In this document: positions 40,558 to 49,219 of the stretch, one piece after another
Position numbering within the stretch: the first letter of the stretch is position 1
Layout of the letters: each line of letters starts with the position of its first letter
Source: Prolixibacteraceae bacterium
GTDB lineage: Bacteria > Bacteroidota > Bacteroidia > Bacteroidales > Prolixibacteraceae
Length of the DNA stretch: 64,000 bases
Reading direction: 5' to 3'
NCBI GenBank assembly: GCA_029975525.1
Contig: JARKOX010000149.1
Coordinates: forward strand, 1-64,000
The notes under the pieces: generated by a model
What the model saw: the letters and a program-made list of their open reading frames with translations, nothing else
Told to the model about the DNA's origin: nothing
The model's database searches: none
Translations under genes and position numbers: made by a program

Positions 40558-43500
40558 ATGAGTATTTATAAAAGTGCAGTAAATAAACCAATTACCTCCC
40601 TGATGGTTTTCACGGCCATCATCGTGATGGGGATTTATTCGCTCATTCAAATTCCGGTCGACCTTTATCCGGAAATTAACCCGCCGTATATTTCGGTGAT
40701 GACCACCTATGCCGGGGCCAATGCCGGCGATATTGAAACCAATGTCACCAAAAAGCTGGAGGATGCCTTCAATTCGGTGGATAAATTAAAGGAAGTTACC
40801 TCGATCTCTTACGACAACCTGTCGGTGATCAACCTCGAATTTGAATGGGAAGCCAACCTCGACGAGGCGACCAACGACATCCGCGATGTGATCGACCGCC
40901 TCTACGACTATCTTCCCGAAGGTTGCGAACGGCCAACCATCTTTAAGTTCAACACCAGCATGATGCCCATCGTCTTTTATGCCATCACGGCCAATGAAAG
41001 CTACCCGGGCCTCGAAAAGCTGATCGACGAAAAGATCATCAACCCGCTCAACCGCGTGGACGGCGTCGGCTCGATCGCCATGATCGGAGCGCCCCGCCGG
41101 GTTATCTATGTCGATGCCGATCCCCGCAAACTCGACGCCTACAACCTTACCATCGAACAGCTGGGAAATGTTATTGCCTCGGAAAACCTCAACCTTCCCT
41201 CCGGAAATGTAAAAATGGGGCTGATGGATTACCAGCTCCGCATCCAGGGTGAATTTGGGGAGAGCGAACGGATCAAAAACCTGGTGATTGGCAATGCCGG
41301 CGGCAAACCGATTTATCTCACCGACGTGGCCAGCGTGCGCGATACGCTGAAGGACATTTCGCTGGACGAAAAGATCAACGGGAAAACCGGGCTGCGGATG
41401 TTTGTGATGAAACAGTCGGGCGCCAACACGGTGAAGGTGGCCCGCGAAATCAACAAAAACCTGGAGGTCCTGAAAAAAGAGCTTCCGCCCGACGTAAAAG
41501 TTGACCTGATCCTCGACACCTCCGACTTTATCAAAGGATCGATCAGCAACCTCTCCGAAACGCTGATGTGGGCATTCTTTTTTGTGGTGCTGGTGGTGAT
41601 CTTTTTCCTGGGACGCTGGCGGGCCACCTTTATCATCATCCTGACCATCCCGATCTCGCTGATCGTGGCCTTCATCTATCTTTATCTCACCGGAAACTCC
41701 ATCAACGTCATTTCGCTCACCTCGCTCTCCATCGCCATCGGGATGGTGGTTGACGATGCCATTGTCGTACTGGAAAACATTACCCGCCACATTGAACGCG
41801 GCAGCAGTCCGCGCGAAGCGGCTATCTACGCTACCAACGAAGTGTGGCTGGCGGTTATCGTAACCACCCTGGTGGTGGTAGCGGTTTTCTTCCCGCTCAC
41901 CCTCGTTTCGGGCATGACCGGCGTTCTGTTCAACCAGCTGGGATGGATTGTCACCATCACCATTGTAACCTCCACCCTGGCCGCCATCACCCTCACCCCG
42001 ATGCTGGCTTCGAAATTACTGCGATTACAACCCAAACGGGCAAATGCATCGCTCTTCAGCTACGACCGCTCCATCCGGGTATTCCTGGACAACATGGACA
42101 GCTTCTATGAAAAAACCTTACGCTGGTCGCTGCACCACAAAAAAATTGTGGTGGGAGCCAGCGCTATAATCTTTTTCTCCTCCCTTTTGCTGATGAAATA
42201 CATCGGGACCGACTTTATGCCGGAAACCGACGAGAGCCGCATTTCAGCCTCCATCGAACTCCAGACCGGCACCCGGGTGGAAGAAACCGTCAAGATCACC
42301 CGCAAGCTGGAAAAAATTATCGGCGAACGTTATCCCGAAATCGAACTGCTCTCGGCCTCGTCGGGCGCCGACGATGAAGGAGGCATGTTTTCGCTTTTCA
42401 CCACCACCGGCTCCAACATGATCAACCTGATGATGCGCCTTTCGCCGGTTGGCGAACGCCAGCGCTCCGTCTGGGAGATTGCCGACGACCTGCGGCTGCA
42501 GATTGCACAGTTTCCGGAAGTGGTCAACGCCAATGTCTCTACGTCGGATCAGATGATGGGCGGCTCGTCCAACACCGTGGATGTGGAAATTTACGGTTTC
42601 GATTTTAATACGACCAACGCCGTTTCGGAGCAGATCCGCGAAAAGCTGAGCCGGATGCCAAAGGCAAAAGATATCCAGGTCAGCCGTAAAAAAGACAAAC
42701 CCGAGCTGCAGATCATCCTGGACAAGGACAAACTGTCGCTGCACGGACTGAACAGCGCCATGGTTTCCACCTACATCCGCAACCGGGTGAGCGGCCTGGT
42801 CGCTTCCCAGTACAAGGAAGAGGGCGACGAGTACGACATCCGGGTTCGCCTGGCGGAACCCTTCCGCAGTTCGATCACCGACCTGGAAGAGCTGACCATC
42901 GTCACTCCCGCCGGACAAAAGATCAAACTCAAAGAGCTGGGCAGTATCGAGGAATACTGGGGGCCGCCGAGCATTCAGCACAAACGCAAGGAGCGGATCG
43001 TAACGGTTTCGGCCAAACCCGACAAAATCTCGCTGGGCGAACTGGCCAGCCAAATCAAAGCTGAAATCGCCGATGTACCGGTTCCGCAGGAAGTGATGGT
43101 TATTGTGGGCGGCGCCTACGAAGATCAGCAGGAGTCGTTCATGGACCTGGGACTTTTGCTGGTACTGAGCCTCATCCTGGTATTTATTGTGATGGCATCG
43201 CAGTTTGAGTCGTTCACCATGCCGTTTGTGATTATGTTTTCCATACCTTTTGCCTTTACCGGAGTTATTTACGCGCTGTTCCTCACCGGAACCACCCTGA
43301 GCGTGGTTGCCGCCCTGGGGGCGGTACTGCTGGTGGGTATTGTGGTAAAAAACGGCATTGTGCTGATCGACTTTACCAACCTGATGCGCGACCGGGGATT
43401 TGAACTTTACGAGGCCATTGCCCTTTCGGGAAAATCGAGGTTGCGGCCGGTCCTGATGACGGCCATGACGACCATTCTGGGGATGCTGCCGCTGGCGCTG

Positions 43501-43677
43501 AGCCAGGGCGAAGGTTCGGAAATCTGGCGCCCGATGGGGATCACCGTTATCGGCGGGCTGGTCTTTTCCACCATTGTAACCATGGTGATCGTGCCGGTTA
43601 TGTACGGAATTTTTGCCCGCAAAGGTGAGCGCAACAAGCAGCTCAAAGTGCGAAAACAATTTCAGTTTATGGACTAA
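40558..43677 (+). CDS. Efflux RND transporter permease
   Basis: SIYKSAVNKPITSLMVFTAIIVMGIYSLIQIPVDLYPEINPPYISVMTTYAGANAGDIE; GMVVDDAIVVLENI. Confidence 0.97.
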   Translation: MSIYKSAVNKPITSLMVFTAIIVMGIYSLIQIPVDLYPEINPPYISVMTTYAGANAGDIETNVTKKLEDAFNSVDKLKEVTSISYDNLSVINLEFEWEANLDEATNDIRDVIDRLYDYLPEGCERPTIFKFNTSMMPIVFYAITANESYPGLEKLIDEKIINPLNRVDGVGSIAMIGAPRRVIYVDADPRKLDAYNLTIEQLGNVIASENLNLPSGNVKMGLMDYQLRIQGEFGESERIKNLVIGNAGGKPIYLTDVASVRDTLKDISLDEKINGKTGLRMFVMKQSGANTVKVAREINKNLEVLKKELPPDVKVDLILDTSDFIKGSISNLSETLMWAFFFVVLVVIFFLGRWRATFIIILTIPISLIVAFIYLYLTGNSINVISLTSLSIAIGMVVDDAIVVLENITRHIERGSSPREAAIYATNEVWLAVIVTTLVVVAVFFPLTLVSGMTGVLFNQLGWIVTITIVTSTLAAITLTPMLASKLLRLQPKRANASLFSYDRSIRVFLDNMDSFYEKTLRWSLHHKKIVVGASAIIFFSSLLLMKYIGTDFMPETDESRISASIELQTGTRVEETVKITRKLEKIIGERYPEIELLSASSGADDEGGMFSLFTTTGSNMINLMMRLSPVGERQRSVWEIADDLRLQIAQFPEVVNANVSTSDQMMGGSSNTVDVEIYGFDFNTTNAVSEQIREKLSRMPKAKDIQVSRKKDKPELQIILDKDKLSLHGLNSAMVSTYIRNRVSGLVASQYKEEGDEYDIRVRLAEPFRSSITDLEELTIVTPAGQKIKLKELGSIEEYWGPPSIQHKRKERIVTVSAKPDKISLGELASQIKAEIADVPVPQEVMVIVGGAYEDQQESFMDLGLLLVLSLILVFIVMASQFESFTMPFVIMFSIPFAFTGVIYALFLTGTTLSVVAALGAVLLVGIVVKNGIVLIDFTNLMRDRGFELYEAIALSGKSRLRPVLMTAMTTILGMLPLALSQGEGSEIWRPMGITVIGGLVFSTIVTMVIVPVMYGIFARKGERNKQLKVRKQFQFMD

Positions 43678-43691
43678 TTAAAACTGTGAAG

Positions 43692-43985
43692 ATGAAAGCT
43701 GTATTTATCGTATTTAATCAGGCCAATACCGAACGGGTTGAATTTATGCTCGACCGGCTGGGGATCAGGGGCTACACCTGGTGGAACGATGTAAAAGGGC
43801 GCGGGTCCCAAACCGGCGAACCACGCATGGGGACTCACACCTGGCCCGAAATGAACTCAGCAGCCCTCACCATCATTCCCGATGAACAGGTTGACGAACT
43901 GCTCGACAAGATCAAAAAAATGGACCAGATCAACCTGGAGGTTGGTGTTCGCGCTTTTGTGTGGGATATTCTGAAAACCATTTAA
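43692..43985 (+). CDS. PG0541-type transporter-associated small protein
   Basis: MKAVFIVFNQANTERVEFMLDRLGIRGYTWWNDVKGRGSQTGEPRMGTHTWPEMNSAALTIIPDEQVDELLDKIK; last gene of the RND operon. Confidence 0.85.
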   Translation: MKAVFIVFNQANTERVEFMLDRLGIRGYTWWNDVKGRGSQTGEPRMGTHTWPEMNSAALTIIPDEQVDELLDKIKKMDQINLEVGVRAFVWDILKTI

Positions 43986-44004
43986 AACAATCTACCTAAT
44001 ACCA

Positions 44005-44042
44005 AACAGGCTGTCCCGGCAATGGTGACAGCCTGTTTTTTT
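44005..44042 (+). terminator. RND operon terminator
   Basis: AACAGGCTGTC...GACAGCCTGTT followed by TTTTTTT. Confidence 0.88.
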
Positions 44043-44077
44043 ATTCTCCGAAATTTGATGCCAGCCGGAAGAGCCGG

Positions 44078-45013
44078 TTATTCGGCCTGATACAGGAGCG
44101 TCGACAGGTATCGTTCGCCGGTGTCGGGCAAAACAACCACAATGGTTTTACCCTGATTTTCGGGGCGACGCGCAACCTGGCGGGCAGCAAAAACAGCCGC
44201 CCCCGACGAGATGCCTACCAGCAACCCTTCGGTGCGGGCCAGCTCCCGGCCGGTTTCCAGCGCTTCGGTATTCTGCACCTGGATCACCTCGTCGAGAACA
44301 CCGGTATTCAAAACATCCGGAATAAAACCTGCCCCAATTCCCTGAATTTTGTGCGGCCCGGGTTTTCCTCCCGAGATCACGGGCGAATCGGCCGGTTCAA
44401 CCGCAACAATTTTCACCAAAGGGTTACGCGCTTTAAGTACCTCGCCCACGCCGGTAAGGGTTCCGCCGGTTCCCACCCCGCCGACAAAGATGTCAACCTT
44501 GCCGCCGGTGTCACGCCAGATCTCCTCGGCAGTTGTTTTCCGGTGAATTTCGGGGTTGGCCGGGTTTTTAAACTGCTGGGGCATGTAGGCGCCGGGAGTT
44601 TCGTCCCTGATCTCCCCGGCTTTTCGGATGGCTCCGCCCATCCCTTCCGGTCCGGGGGAGAGGACCAGCTCGGCGCCCAGCGCTTTCAACAGGTTACGCC
44701 GCTCCTGGCTCATGGTTTCGGGCATGGTCAAGATCAGGCGGTAACCTTTGGCCGCCGCCACAAAGGCCAGCGCAATGCCGGTATTTCCGCTGGTTGGCTC
44801 CACGATAACCGAACCGGGCGTCAGCAATCCCCGTTTTTCGGCATCTTCGATCATGGCATAACCGATGCGGTCTTTTACGCTGCCTGCCGGGTTAAAGTAC
44901 TCCAGCTTGGCCAGTATTGTTGCGGGGGTCTGGTGTTTCCGGCTGTAATTGGTCAATTCGAGCAAGGGGGTGTTCCCGATCAGGTCGGTCAATGATTTTG
45001 CAATCTTCGTCAT
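44078..45013 (-). CDS. cysK: Cysteine synthase A (O-acetylserine sulfhydrylase)
   Basis: [49 protein letters not shown]. Confidence 0.96.
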   Translation of the reverse strand: MTKIAKSLTDLIGNTPLLELTNYSRKHQTPATILAKLEYFNPAGSVKDRIGYAMIEDAEKRGLLTPGSVIVEPTSGNTGIALAFVAAAKGYRLILTMPETMSQERRNLLKALGAELVLSPGPEGMGGAIRKAGEIRDETPGAYMPQQFKNPANPEIHRKTTAEEIWRDTGGKVDIFVGGVGTGGTLTGVGEVLKARNPLVKIVAVEPADSPVISGGKPGPHKIQGIGAGFIPDVLNTGVLDEVIQVQNTEALETGRELARTEGLLVGISSGAAVFAARQVARRPENQGKTIVVVLPDTGERYLSTLLYQAE

Positions 45014-45056
45014 AACGCTTTTTTACGACAAAGATGCGGCCCCGGCCCAAAAGCTG

Positions 45057-45098
45057 AAATACCACGTTTGTGGTATTTTGATCCCGTTTTTGCGGGAT
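45057..45098 (-). repeat. Two tandem inverted repeats between the regulator gene and cysK
   Basis: AAATACCAC-GTTT-GTGGTATTT (45057-45078) and ATCCCG-TTTTTG-CGGGAT (45081-45098). Confidence 0.7.
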
Positions 45099-45099
45099 A

Positions 45100-45771
45100 T
45101 CAGATGTAATATTCGGGACTTTCGGTTAATCCGTTGCGGGAGGCAAAGAGCACCAGCTCCGAAACATGACTGATCCCCAGTTTGCGAAAGATGTTTTTCC
45201 GGTGCGAAACGACCGTGTGAAAACTGATGTGTTTGCGGCCGGCAATCTCTTTGGTGGTATATCCGTAGGCAATAAGCCGCACAATCTCCTTTTCGGTTTC
45301 GGTCAGTCGGTTGTGTTGAGGTTCATGCGAAACCGGTCCGCTGCCGGCAAGCAGCAGGTCGATAATCTCTTCGGAATAATATTTTTTTCCGGCACAGGCA
45401 GCCGAAACCGCTTCCAGGATCTCCTCTTTTCCGGCATTTTTCAGGATCACATTGCGGATTCCGGCTTTCGAATATGCTTTAACCAACCCTGGGGTAACCG
45501 TGTGGGTGAGCACCAGAATGGCCAGATCAGGCGAGGAATTCTTAAGGTCGGCCAGTTCATCTGCCCGGAGGTTGCCGCAGTTTTGCGGGTCGATGATGAT
45601 TAAAGCGTCCGGCTCGTGCCGGCACCATTTAACCACTTCCGCTTTACTCGCAGTAATCCCGGCCATACGAAAAAAACCTTCACCCTCCAGCAAGCGGCGG
45701 AGTGTTTCAGTTACCAAAAACTGGCTGTCGGCGAGGATCACCGGTCGTTTGTCCCGGGTGGTGCTGTTCAT
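45100..45771 (-). CDS. LuxR/NarL-type response regulator
   Basis: REC (VILADSQFLV, LIIIDPQN, VLTHTVT, ILKNAG) plus HTH LTETEKEIVRLIAYGYTTKEIAGRKHISFHTVVSHRKNIFRKLGI. Confidence 0.93.
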   Translation of the reverse strand: MNSTTRDKRPVILADSQFLVTETLRRLLEGEGFFRMAGITASKAEVVKWCRHEPDALIIIDPQNCGNLRADELADLKNSSPDLAILVLTHTVTPGLVKAYSKAGIRNVILKNAGKEEILEAVSAACAGKKYYSEEIIDLLLAGSGPVSHEPQHNRLTETEKEIVRLIAYGYTTKEIAGRKHISFHTVVSHRKNIFRKLGISHVSELVLFASRNGLTESPEYYI

Positions 45772-45852
45772 GTTTCAAAAATTTCCGGACAGGCGAGACC
45801 TGTTGGGAGGCAAAATACAACAAATCCTGAAAAAATGCCATGGGCAGTCGGG

Positions 45853-46785
45853 TCAGAACCACCTTCGCCGGCGAAAGAGCAACATCCCCAAAAAGGAGAG
45901 TCCGAGCGAGAAGATCAGAATTGCCGGGAATGCCCAGGTGTGGTTCTCGAGGGTGTTGGGAACATTCATTCCATACAAACTGGCAATAAGTGTCGGGATC
46001 ATCAAAAGGATGGAAATCGAAGTGAGTTGTTTCATCACCACGTTCAGGTTGTTGGAGATGACCGAAGCAAAGGCGTCCATCATGCCGGCCTGGATATCGG
46101 AGTAGATCTGTGCCATTTCCAGCGCCTGTTTGTTTTCGATGATGGCGTCTTCCATCAGGTCTTCGTTCAGTTCGCTGAGATCGAACCGCTTCGAATTTTT
46201 CAGCTTCGCCAGTACCAGTTCGTTGCCTTTCAGCGAGGTAATAAAATAAACCAGGCACTTTTCCATTTTCAGCAGGCGGTTCAGCTCTTCGTTCCGGATC
46301 GATTCTTCCAGGTCCTGTTCGATAATCGCCGTCTGCTGGTTGATCTGTTTCAGGTATTTCAGGTAAACGTTGGATGAACGCAAAAATAACTTCAGGATAA
46401 AATTGAGGACGTCGGTGACCTGTTGGTAGGAGTCGCGGTAAAGCGAAGGCTGTTCGTTGGGCAACACTTCGTTGGGTGAGGAACAGATGGTGACCGTATG
46501 GTTTTCGGTCATAAATATGCCTAACGGGACGGTAGAAAAGGGGACACCGTTATTGGGACTGGAAACCGGGATTCGCAAAATGACCAGCGTCCAGGTATCG
46601 TCAATTTCGATACGCGGCCGTTCGTCGGCGTCAAGAATGTCCTGGATAAGTTCTTCGGGAATGGAAAATGCATCGCGGATCTGCACAATTTCACCGGGAG
46701 TAGGATTGTTGACGTTAATCCAGCTACGTTTTTCAGCAACCGGCAGTTCAACATAGCCGCCCAGGCTTCTGAAGATTTTAATCAT
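45853..46785 (-). CDS. corA: CorA family divalent cation transporter
   Basis: C-terminal two TM segments with the signature YGMN (ASLYGMNVP); N-terminal cytosolic alpha/beta domain. Confidence 0.95.
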   Translation of the reverse strand: MIKIFRSLGGYVELPVAEKRSWINVNNPTPGEIVQIRDAFSIPEELIQDILDADERPRIEIDDTWTLVILRIPVSSPNNGVPFSTVPLGIFMTENHTVTICSSPNEVLPNEQPSLYRDSYQQVTDVLNFILKLFLRSSNVYLKYLKQINQQTAIIEQDLEESIRNEELNRLLKMEKCLVYFITSLKGNELVLAKLKNSKRFDLSELNEDLMEDAIIENKQALEMAQIYSDIQAGMMDAFASVISNNLNVVMKQLTSISILLMIPTLIASLYGMNVPNTLENHTWAFPAILIFSLGLSFLGMLLFRRRRWF

Positions 46786-46895
46786 GTTAGTGCCTCCTCT
46801 GCTTTACGGTCAGTGGAGACAACAAAAAGGCCCCCGCTAACCGATGGTTAGTACTCTTTGTCGCTTACTATGATACGGGCCTTCGTCCATATTTA
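46786..46895 (-). ncRNA. Candidate structured cis-regulatory RNA leader of corA (terminator-like stem plus SD-proximal hairpin)
   Basis: Minus strand: GGACGAAGGCCC...CTAACC-ATC-GGTTAG...GGGCCTTTTTGTTG-TGTCTCC...GGAGGCA...ATG. Stems read by eye. Confidence 0.5.
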
Positions 46896-47076
46896 ATTTA
46901 ACTTTTTTGATCGCGCAACAAAAGTAAGATTTTAATCGGGAGCTTATCCTGTTTGAAAAGCATTTTTAGCCGGTCAGTAAAAAAATTAAGGAAAAATTTC
47001 CTTCAGCGCCTCAACTATCCGACGCTTCCGGCACTAAAAACTATCAAAAAGATTATTCCGAAGGGAAGCAGTTCTG

Positions 47077-48006
47077 CTAATCAAGAACAAAACGATAGGT
47101 GATGGTACCGGTTTGGAAGGCCGGCGCATTGTTGTCGAGATTAAATTTGGCCTGAAGGGCAGCTTTCTGAGCGGCCGACAGCAGCTGGGTATTCATGGTT
47201 GTGGAGCCGCGGGCCCCGGGTTCGGCTTTGGTAACATTCCCGAACTTATCGACTGTAATCTGCACCACAACCACTCCCTCTTCGCTGCCGGGATAGTTGG
47301 GTTTGGGCAGTGACCGGGCCGACCGCCCGGCGAGGCTGTACGACGGACCGGTGCCCTGGTTGCCGCCTCCGCTGCCGCCAGGTCCGTAGTTACCGGCATT
47401 GGGATCGCCAGTGGGAACGCCCTGGTTACCGCCCGGGAAGGTAACTCCCTGACTTTGACCGGTGCCGCTGCCGGTACCGCCGCTGCCGGTGTTGCTCTTT
47501 CCAAAGGCGCCTTTGGTGCGGGAATTAATTTCACTGATGCGGCGCTGTTCCTCTTCCTGCTTCCGCCTGGCTTCGGCTTCAACACGCTGACGCTCCAGCT
47601 CGGCCAAACGCTGCCGTTCGATCTCCTGCTGGCGGATACGCTCCTCCTCCCGTTTCTTGCGGTTGGCAGCTTCAACAGCGGCCGACTCTTCAAAGTCCTG
47701 CGTCATCACCTCCTCTTTCACCGGTTTGGGCTGGGTCCGCACCGGCGTGGGCGGCGGTGTGGTAACCGGGACCACCTCTTCGCGCTGCGACTGAACCGTC
47801 GCAGGCGGATCGGCATCGCGGTTGGGAGATGGTTCTTCAAGGCCCAGCCCCGTTTCGCTGTCGCCAAAATTGACTAAAATACCTTCTTCTCCGGGAAGTG
47901 GCAATGGTGTAAAAAATCCCATCAAAAGCAAAAGAATCAGGATTGACGCATGAAAAACAACCGTCCCGATTAAACCTCTTTTATGTTCCCGGATGAATTC
48001 TTCCAT
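47077..48006 (-). CDS. TonB family energy transducer with TolA-like charged helical linker
   Basis: N-terminal TM, (R/E/Q)-rich helix RKKREEERIRQQEIERQRLAELERQRVEAEARRKQEEEQRR, C-terminal EEGVVVVQITVDKFGNVTKAEPGARGST. Confidence 0.9.
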   Translation of the reverse strand: MEEFIREHKRGLIGTVVFHASILILLLLMGFFTPLPLPGEEGILVNFGDSETGLGLEEPSPNRDADPPATVQSQREEVVPVTTPPPTPVRTQPKPVKEEVMTQDFEESAAVEAANRKKREEERIRQQEIERQRLAELERQRVEAEARRKQEEEQRRISEINSRTKGAFGKSNTGSGGTGSGTGQSQGVTFPGGNQGVPTGDPNAGNYGPGGSGGGNQGTGPSYSLAGRSARSLPKPNYPGSEEGVVVVQITVDKFGNVTKAEPGARGSTTMNTQLLSAAQKAALQAKFNLDNNAPAFQTGTITYRFVLD

Positions 48007-48008
48007 AT

Positions 48009-48416
48009 TTATTTTTCAGGCGCGGTGGCCAGAATCAATTTAAACTCGTGTTTGCGTGCTATGTTCATAATTTTGACAACCTCCTCAACCGGCACAGACT
48101 TGTCGGCATGAAGAGAGATGTAGCGCTCTTCGCTGCTTCCGAAACGCTGCTGGAGAAAAGGCTCAATCTCCTGGAAAGCAACCCGCTTAAGCGCCCCCTG
48201 ATCGTTGATGTAGTACCGCAGATCTTTGGTAATGGAGATGGTGGTGATCGCCTTGGCAGCCGTCTGGTTGTTGCTTTGCGGCAACAGCAGCTTCAGGGCG
48301 TTAGGCGCCACAAGCGTTGAGGTGATCATGAAAAAGATCAGCAGCAGGAACACGATGTCGGTCATCGAGGCCATGCTGAACTGAGCGCTGACGCTATTTC
48401 GTTTTTTTAATGCCAT
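48009..48416 (-). CDS. ExbD/TolR family biopolymer transport protein
   Basis: FSMASMTDIVFLLLIFFMITSTLVAPNALKLLLPQS. Confidence 0.96.
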   Translation of the reverse strand: MALKKRNSVSAQFSMASMTDIVFLLLIFFMITSTLVAPNALKLLLPQSNNQTAAKAITTISITKDLRYYINDQGALKRVAFQEIEPFLQQRFGSSEERYISLHADKSVPVEEVVKIMNIARKHEFKLILATAPEK

Positions 48417-48427
48417 GTTCCAATTCG

Positions 48428-49126
48428 TTAAGCTGGTTCATTGAGCAGGTCCATAAAATCGGAAGTTGTGGCTTCCATCTTAAAGACTACCTTTTCGACA
48501 CTGCTAACCAGAATATTATAGGCAAAAAATGCGGTAATCCCAACAATGAGACCGGCTACCGTGGTTACCATTGCCTGGTAAATTCCGGTTGAAAGCAGGG
48601 TAATGTCGATATTGTTACCGGCATTGGCCATGTCGTAGAAGGAACGGACCATTCCGAGAACGGTTCCGAGGAAGCCGAGCATGGGCGCCCCGCCGGCTAC
48701 CGAAGCCAGCACCGGAAGTCCCTTTTCGAGCTTCTGAATCTCGAGGTTACCTACATTTTCAATGGCGGTGGTAACATCGGCCAGCGGACGGCCAATGCGG
48801 CTGATCCCCTTCTCTACCATCCGGGCTGCGGGATTGTCATTGCTGCGGCAAAGTGCAACCGCTGCATCGATTTTTCCGGCCGTAATATACGATTTCACTT
48901 TCTCCATCAGGCTGGCATCGAACTTACCGGCACGTTTGATGGCAAAATAGCGGTCAATAAAAATATAAACCGCGATAAACGAAAGCAGGATGATCGGAAC
49001 CATGATCCAGCCTCCCTTTAAAGCCATATCGAAGAAGTTCATGGAAATGCCCTGCGGCTGTGCGGCCAGTCCTTCGGCTCCGCCTGCCGGCATATCAGTT
49101 TGGATGAAAAGAAGATAATTAATCAT
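48428..49126 (-). CDS. MotA/TolQ/ExbB proton channel family protein
   Basis: LEKGLPVLASVAGGAPMLGFLGTVLGMVRSF, IYQAMVTTVAGLIVGI. Confidence 0.96.
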   Translation of the reverse strand: MINYLLFIQTDMPAGGAEGLAAQPQGISMNFFDMALKGGWIMVPIILLSFIAVYIFIDRYFAIKRAGKFDASLMEKVKSYITAGKIDAAVALCRSNDNPAARMVEKGISRIGRPLADVTTAIENVGNLEIQKLEKGLPVLASVAGGAPMLGFLGTVLGMVRSFYDMANAGNNIDITLLSTGIYQAMVTTVAGLIVGITAFFAYNILVSSVEKVVFKMEATTSDFMDLLNEPA

Positions 49127-49154
49127 GCGTCACAAAGTTGTTTTATTCTACGAT

Positions 49155-49192
49155 TAAAAAAACGGGGTATAAAGTTATTTTATTATACCCCG
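49155..49192 (-). terminator. Terminator downstream of nhaD
   Basis: CGGGGTATAA...TTATACCCCG stem, followed on the minus strand by TTTTTTT. Confidence 0.85.
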
Positions 49193-49219
49193 CAAAAATA
49201 AGTATAATATTGTATGAAT

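Noticed and set aside
40786-41790. 334-aa minus-strand ORF
   Set aside because: Antisense to the RND permease; Asp/His-rich shadow frame.
42244-43659. 471-aa minus-strand ORF
   Set aside because: Antisense to the RND permease; His/Gln/Arg-rich artefactual composition.
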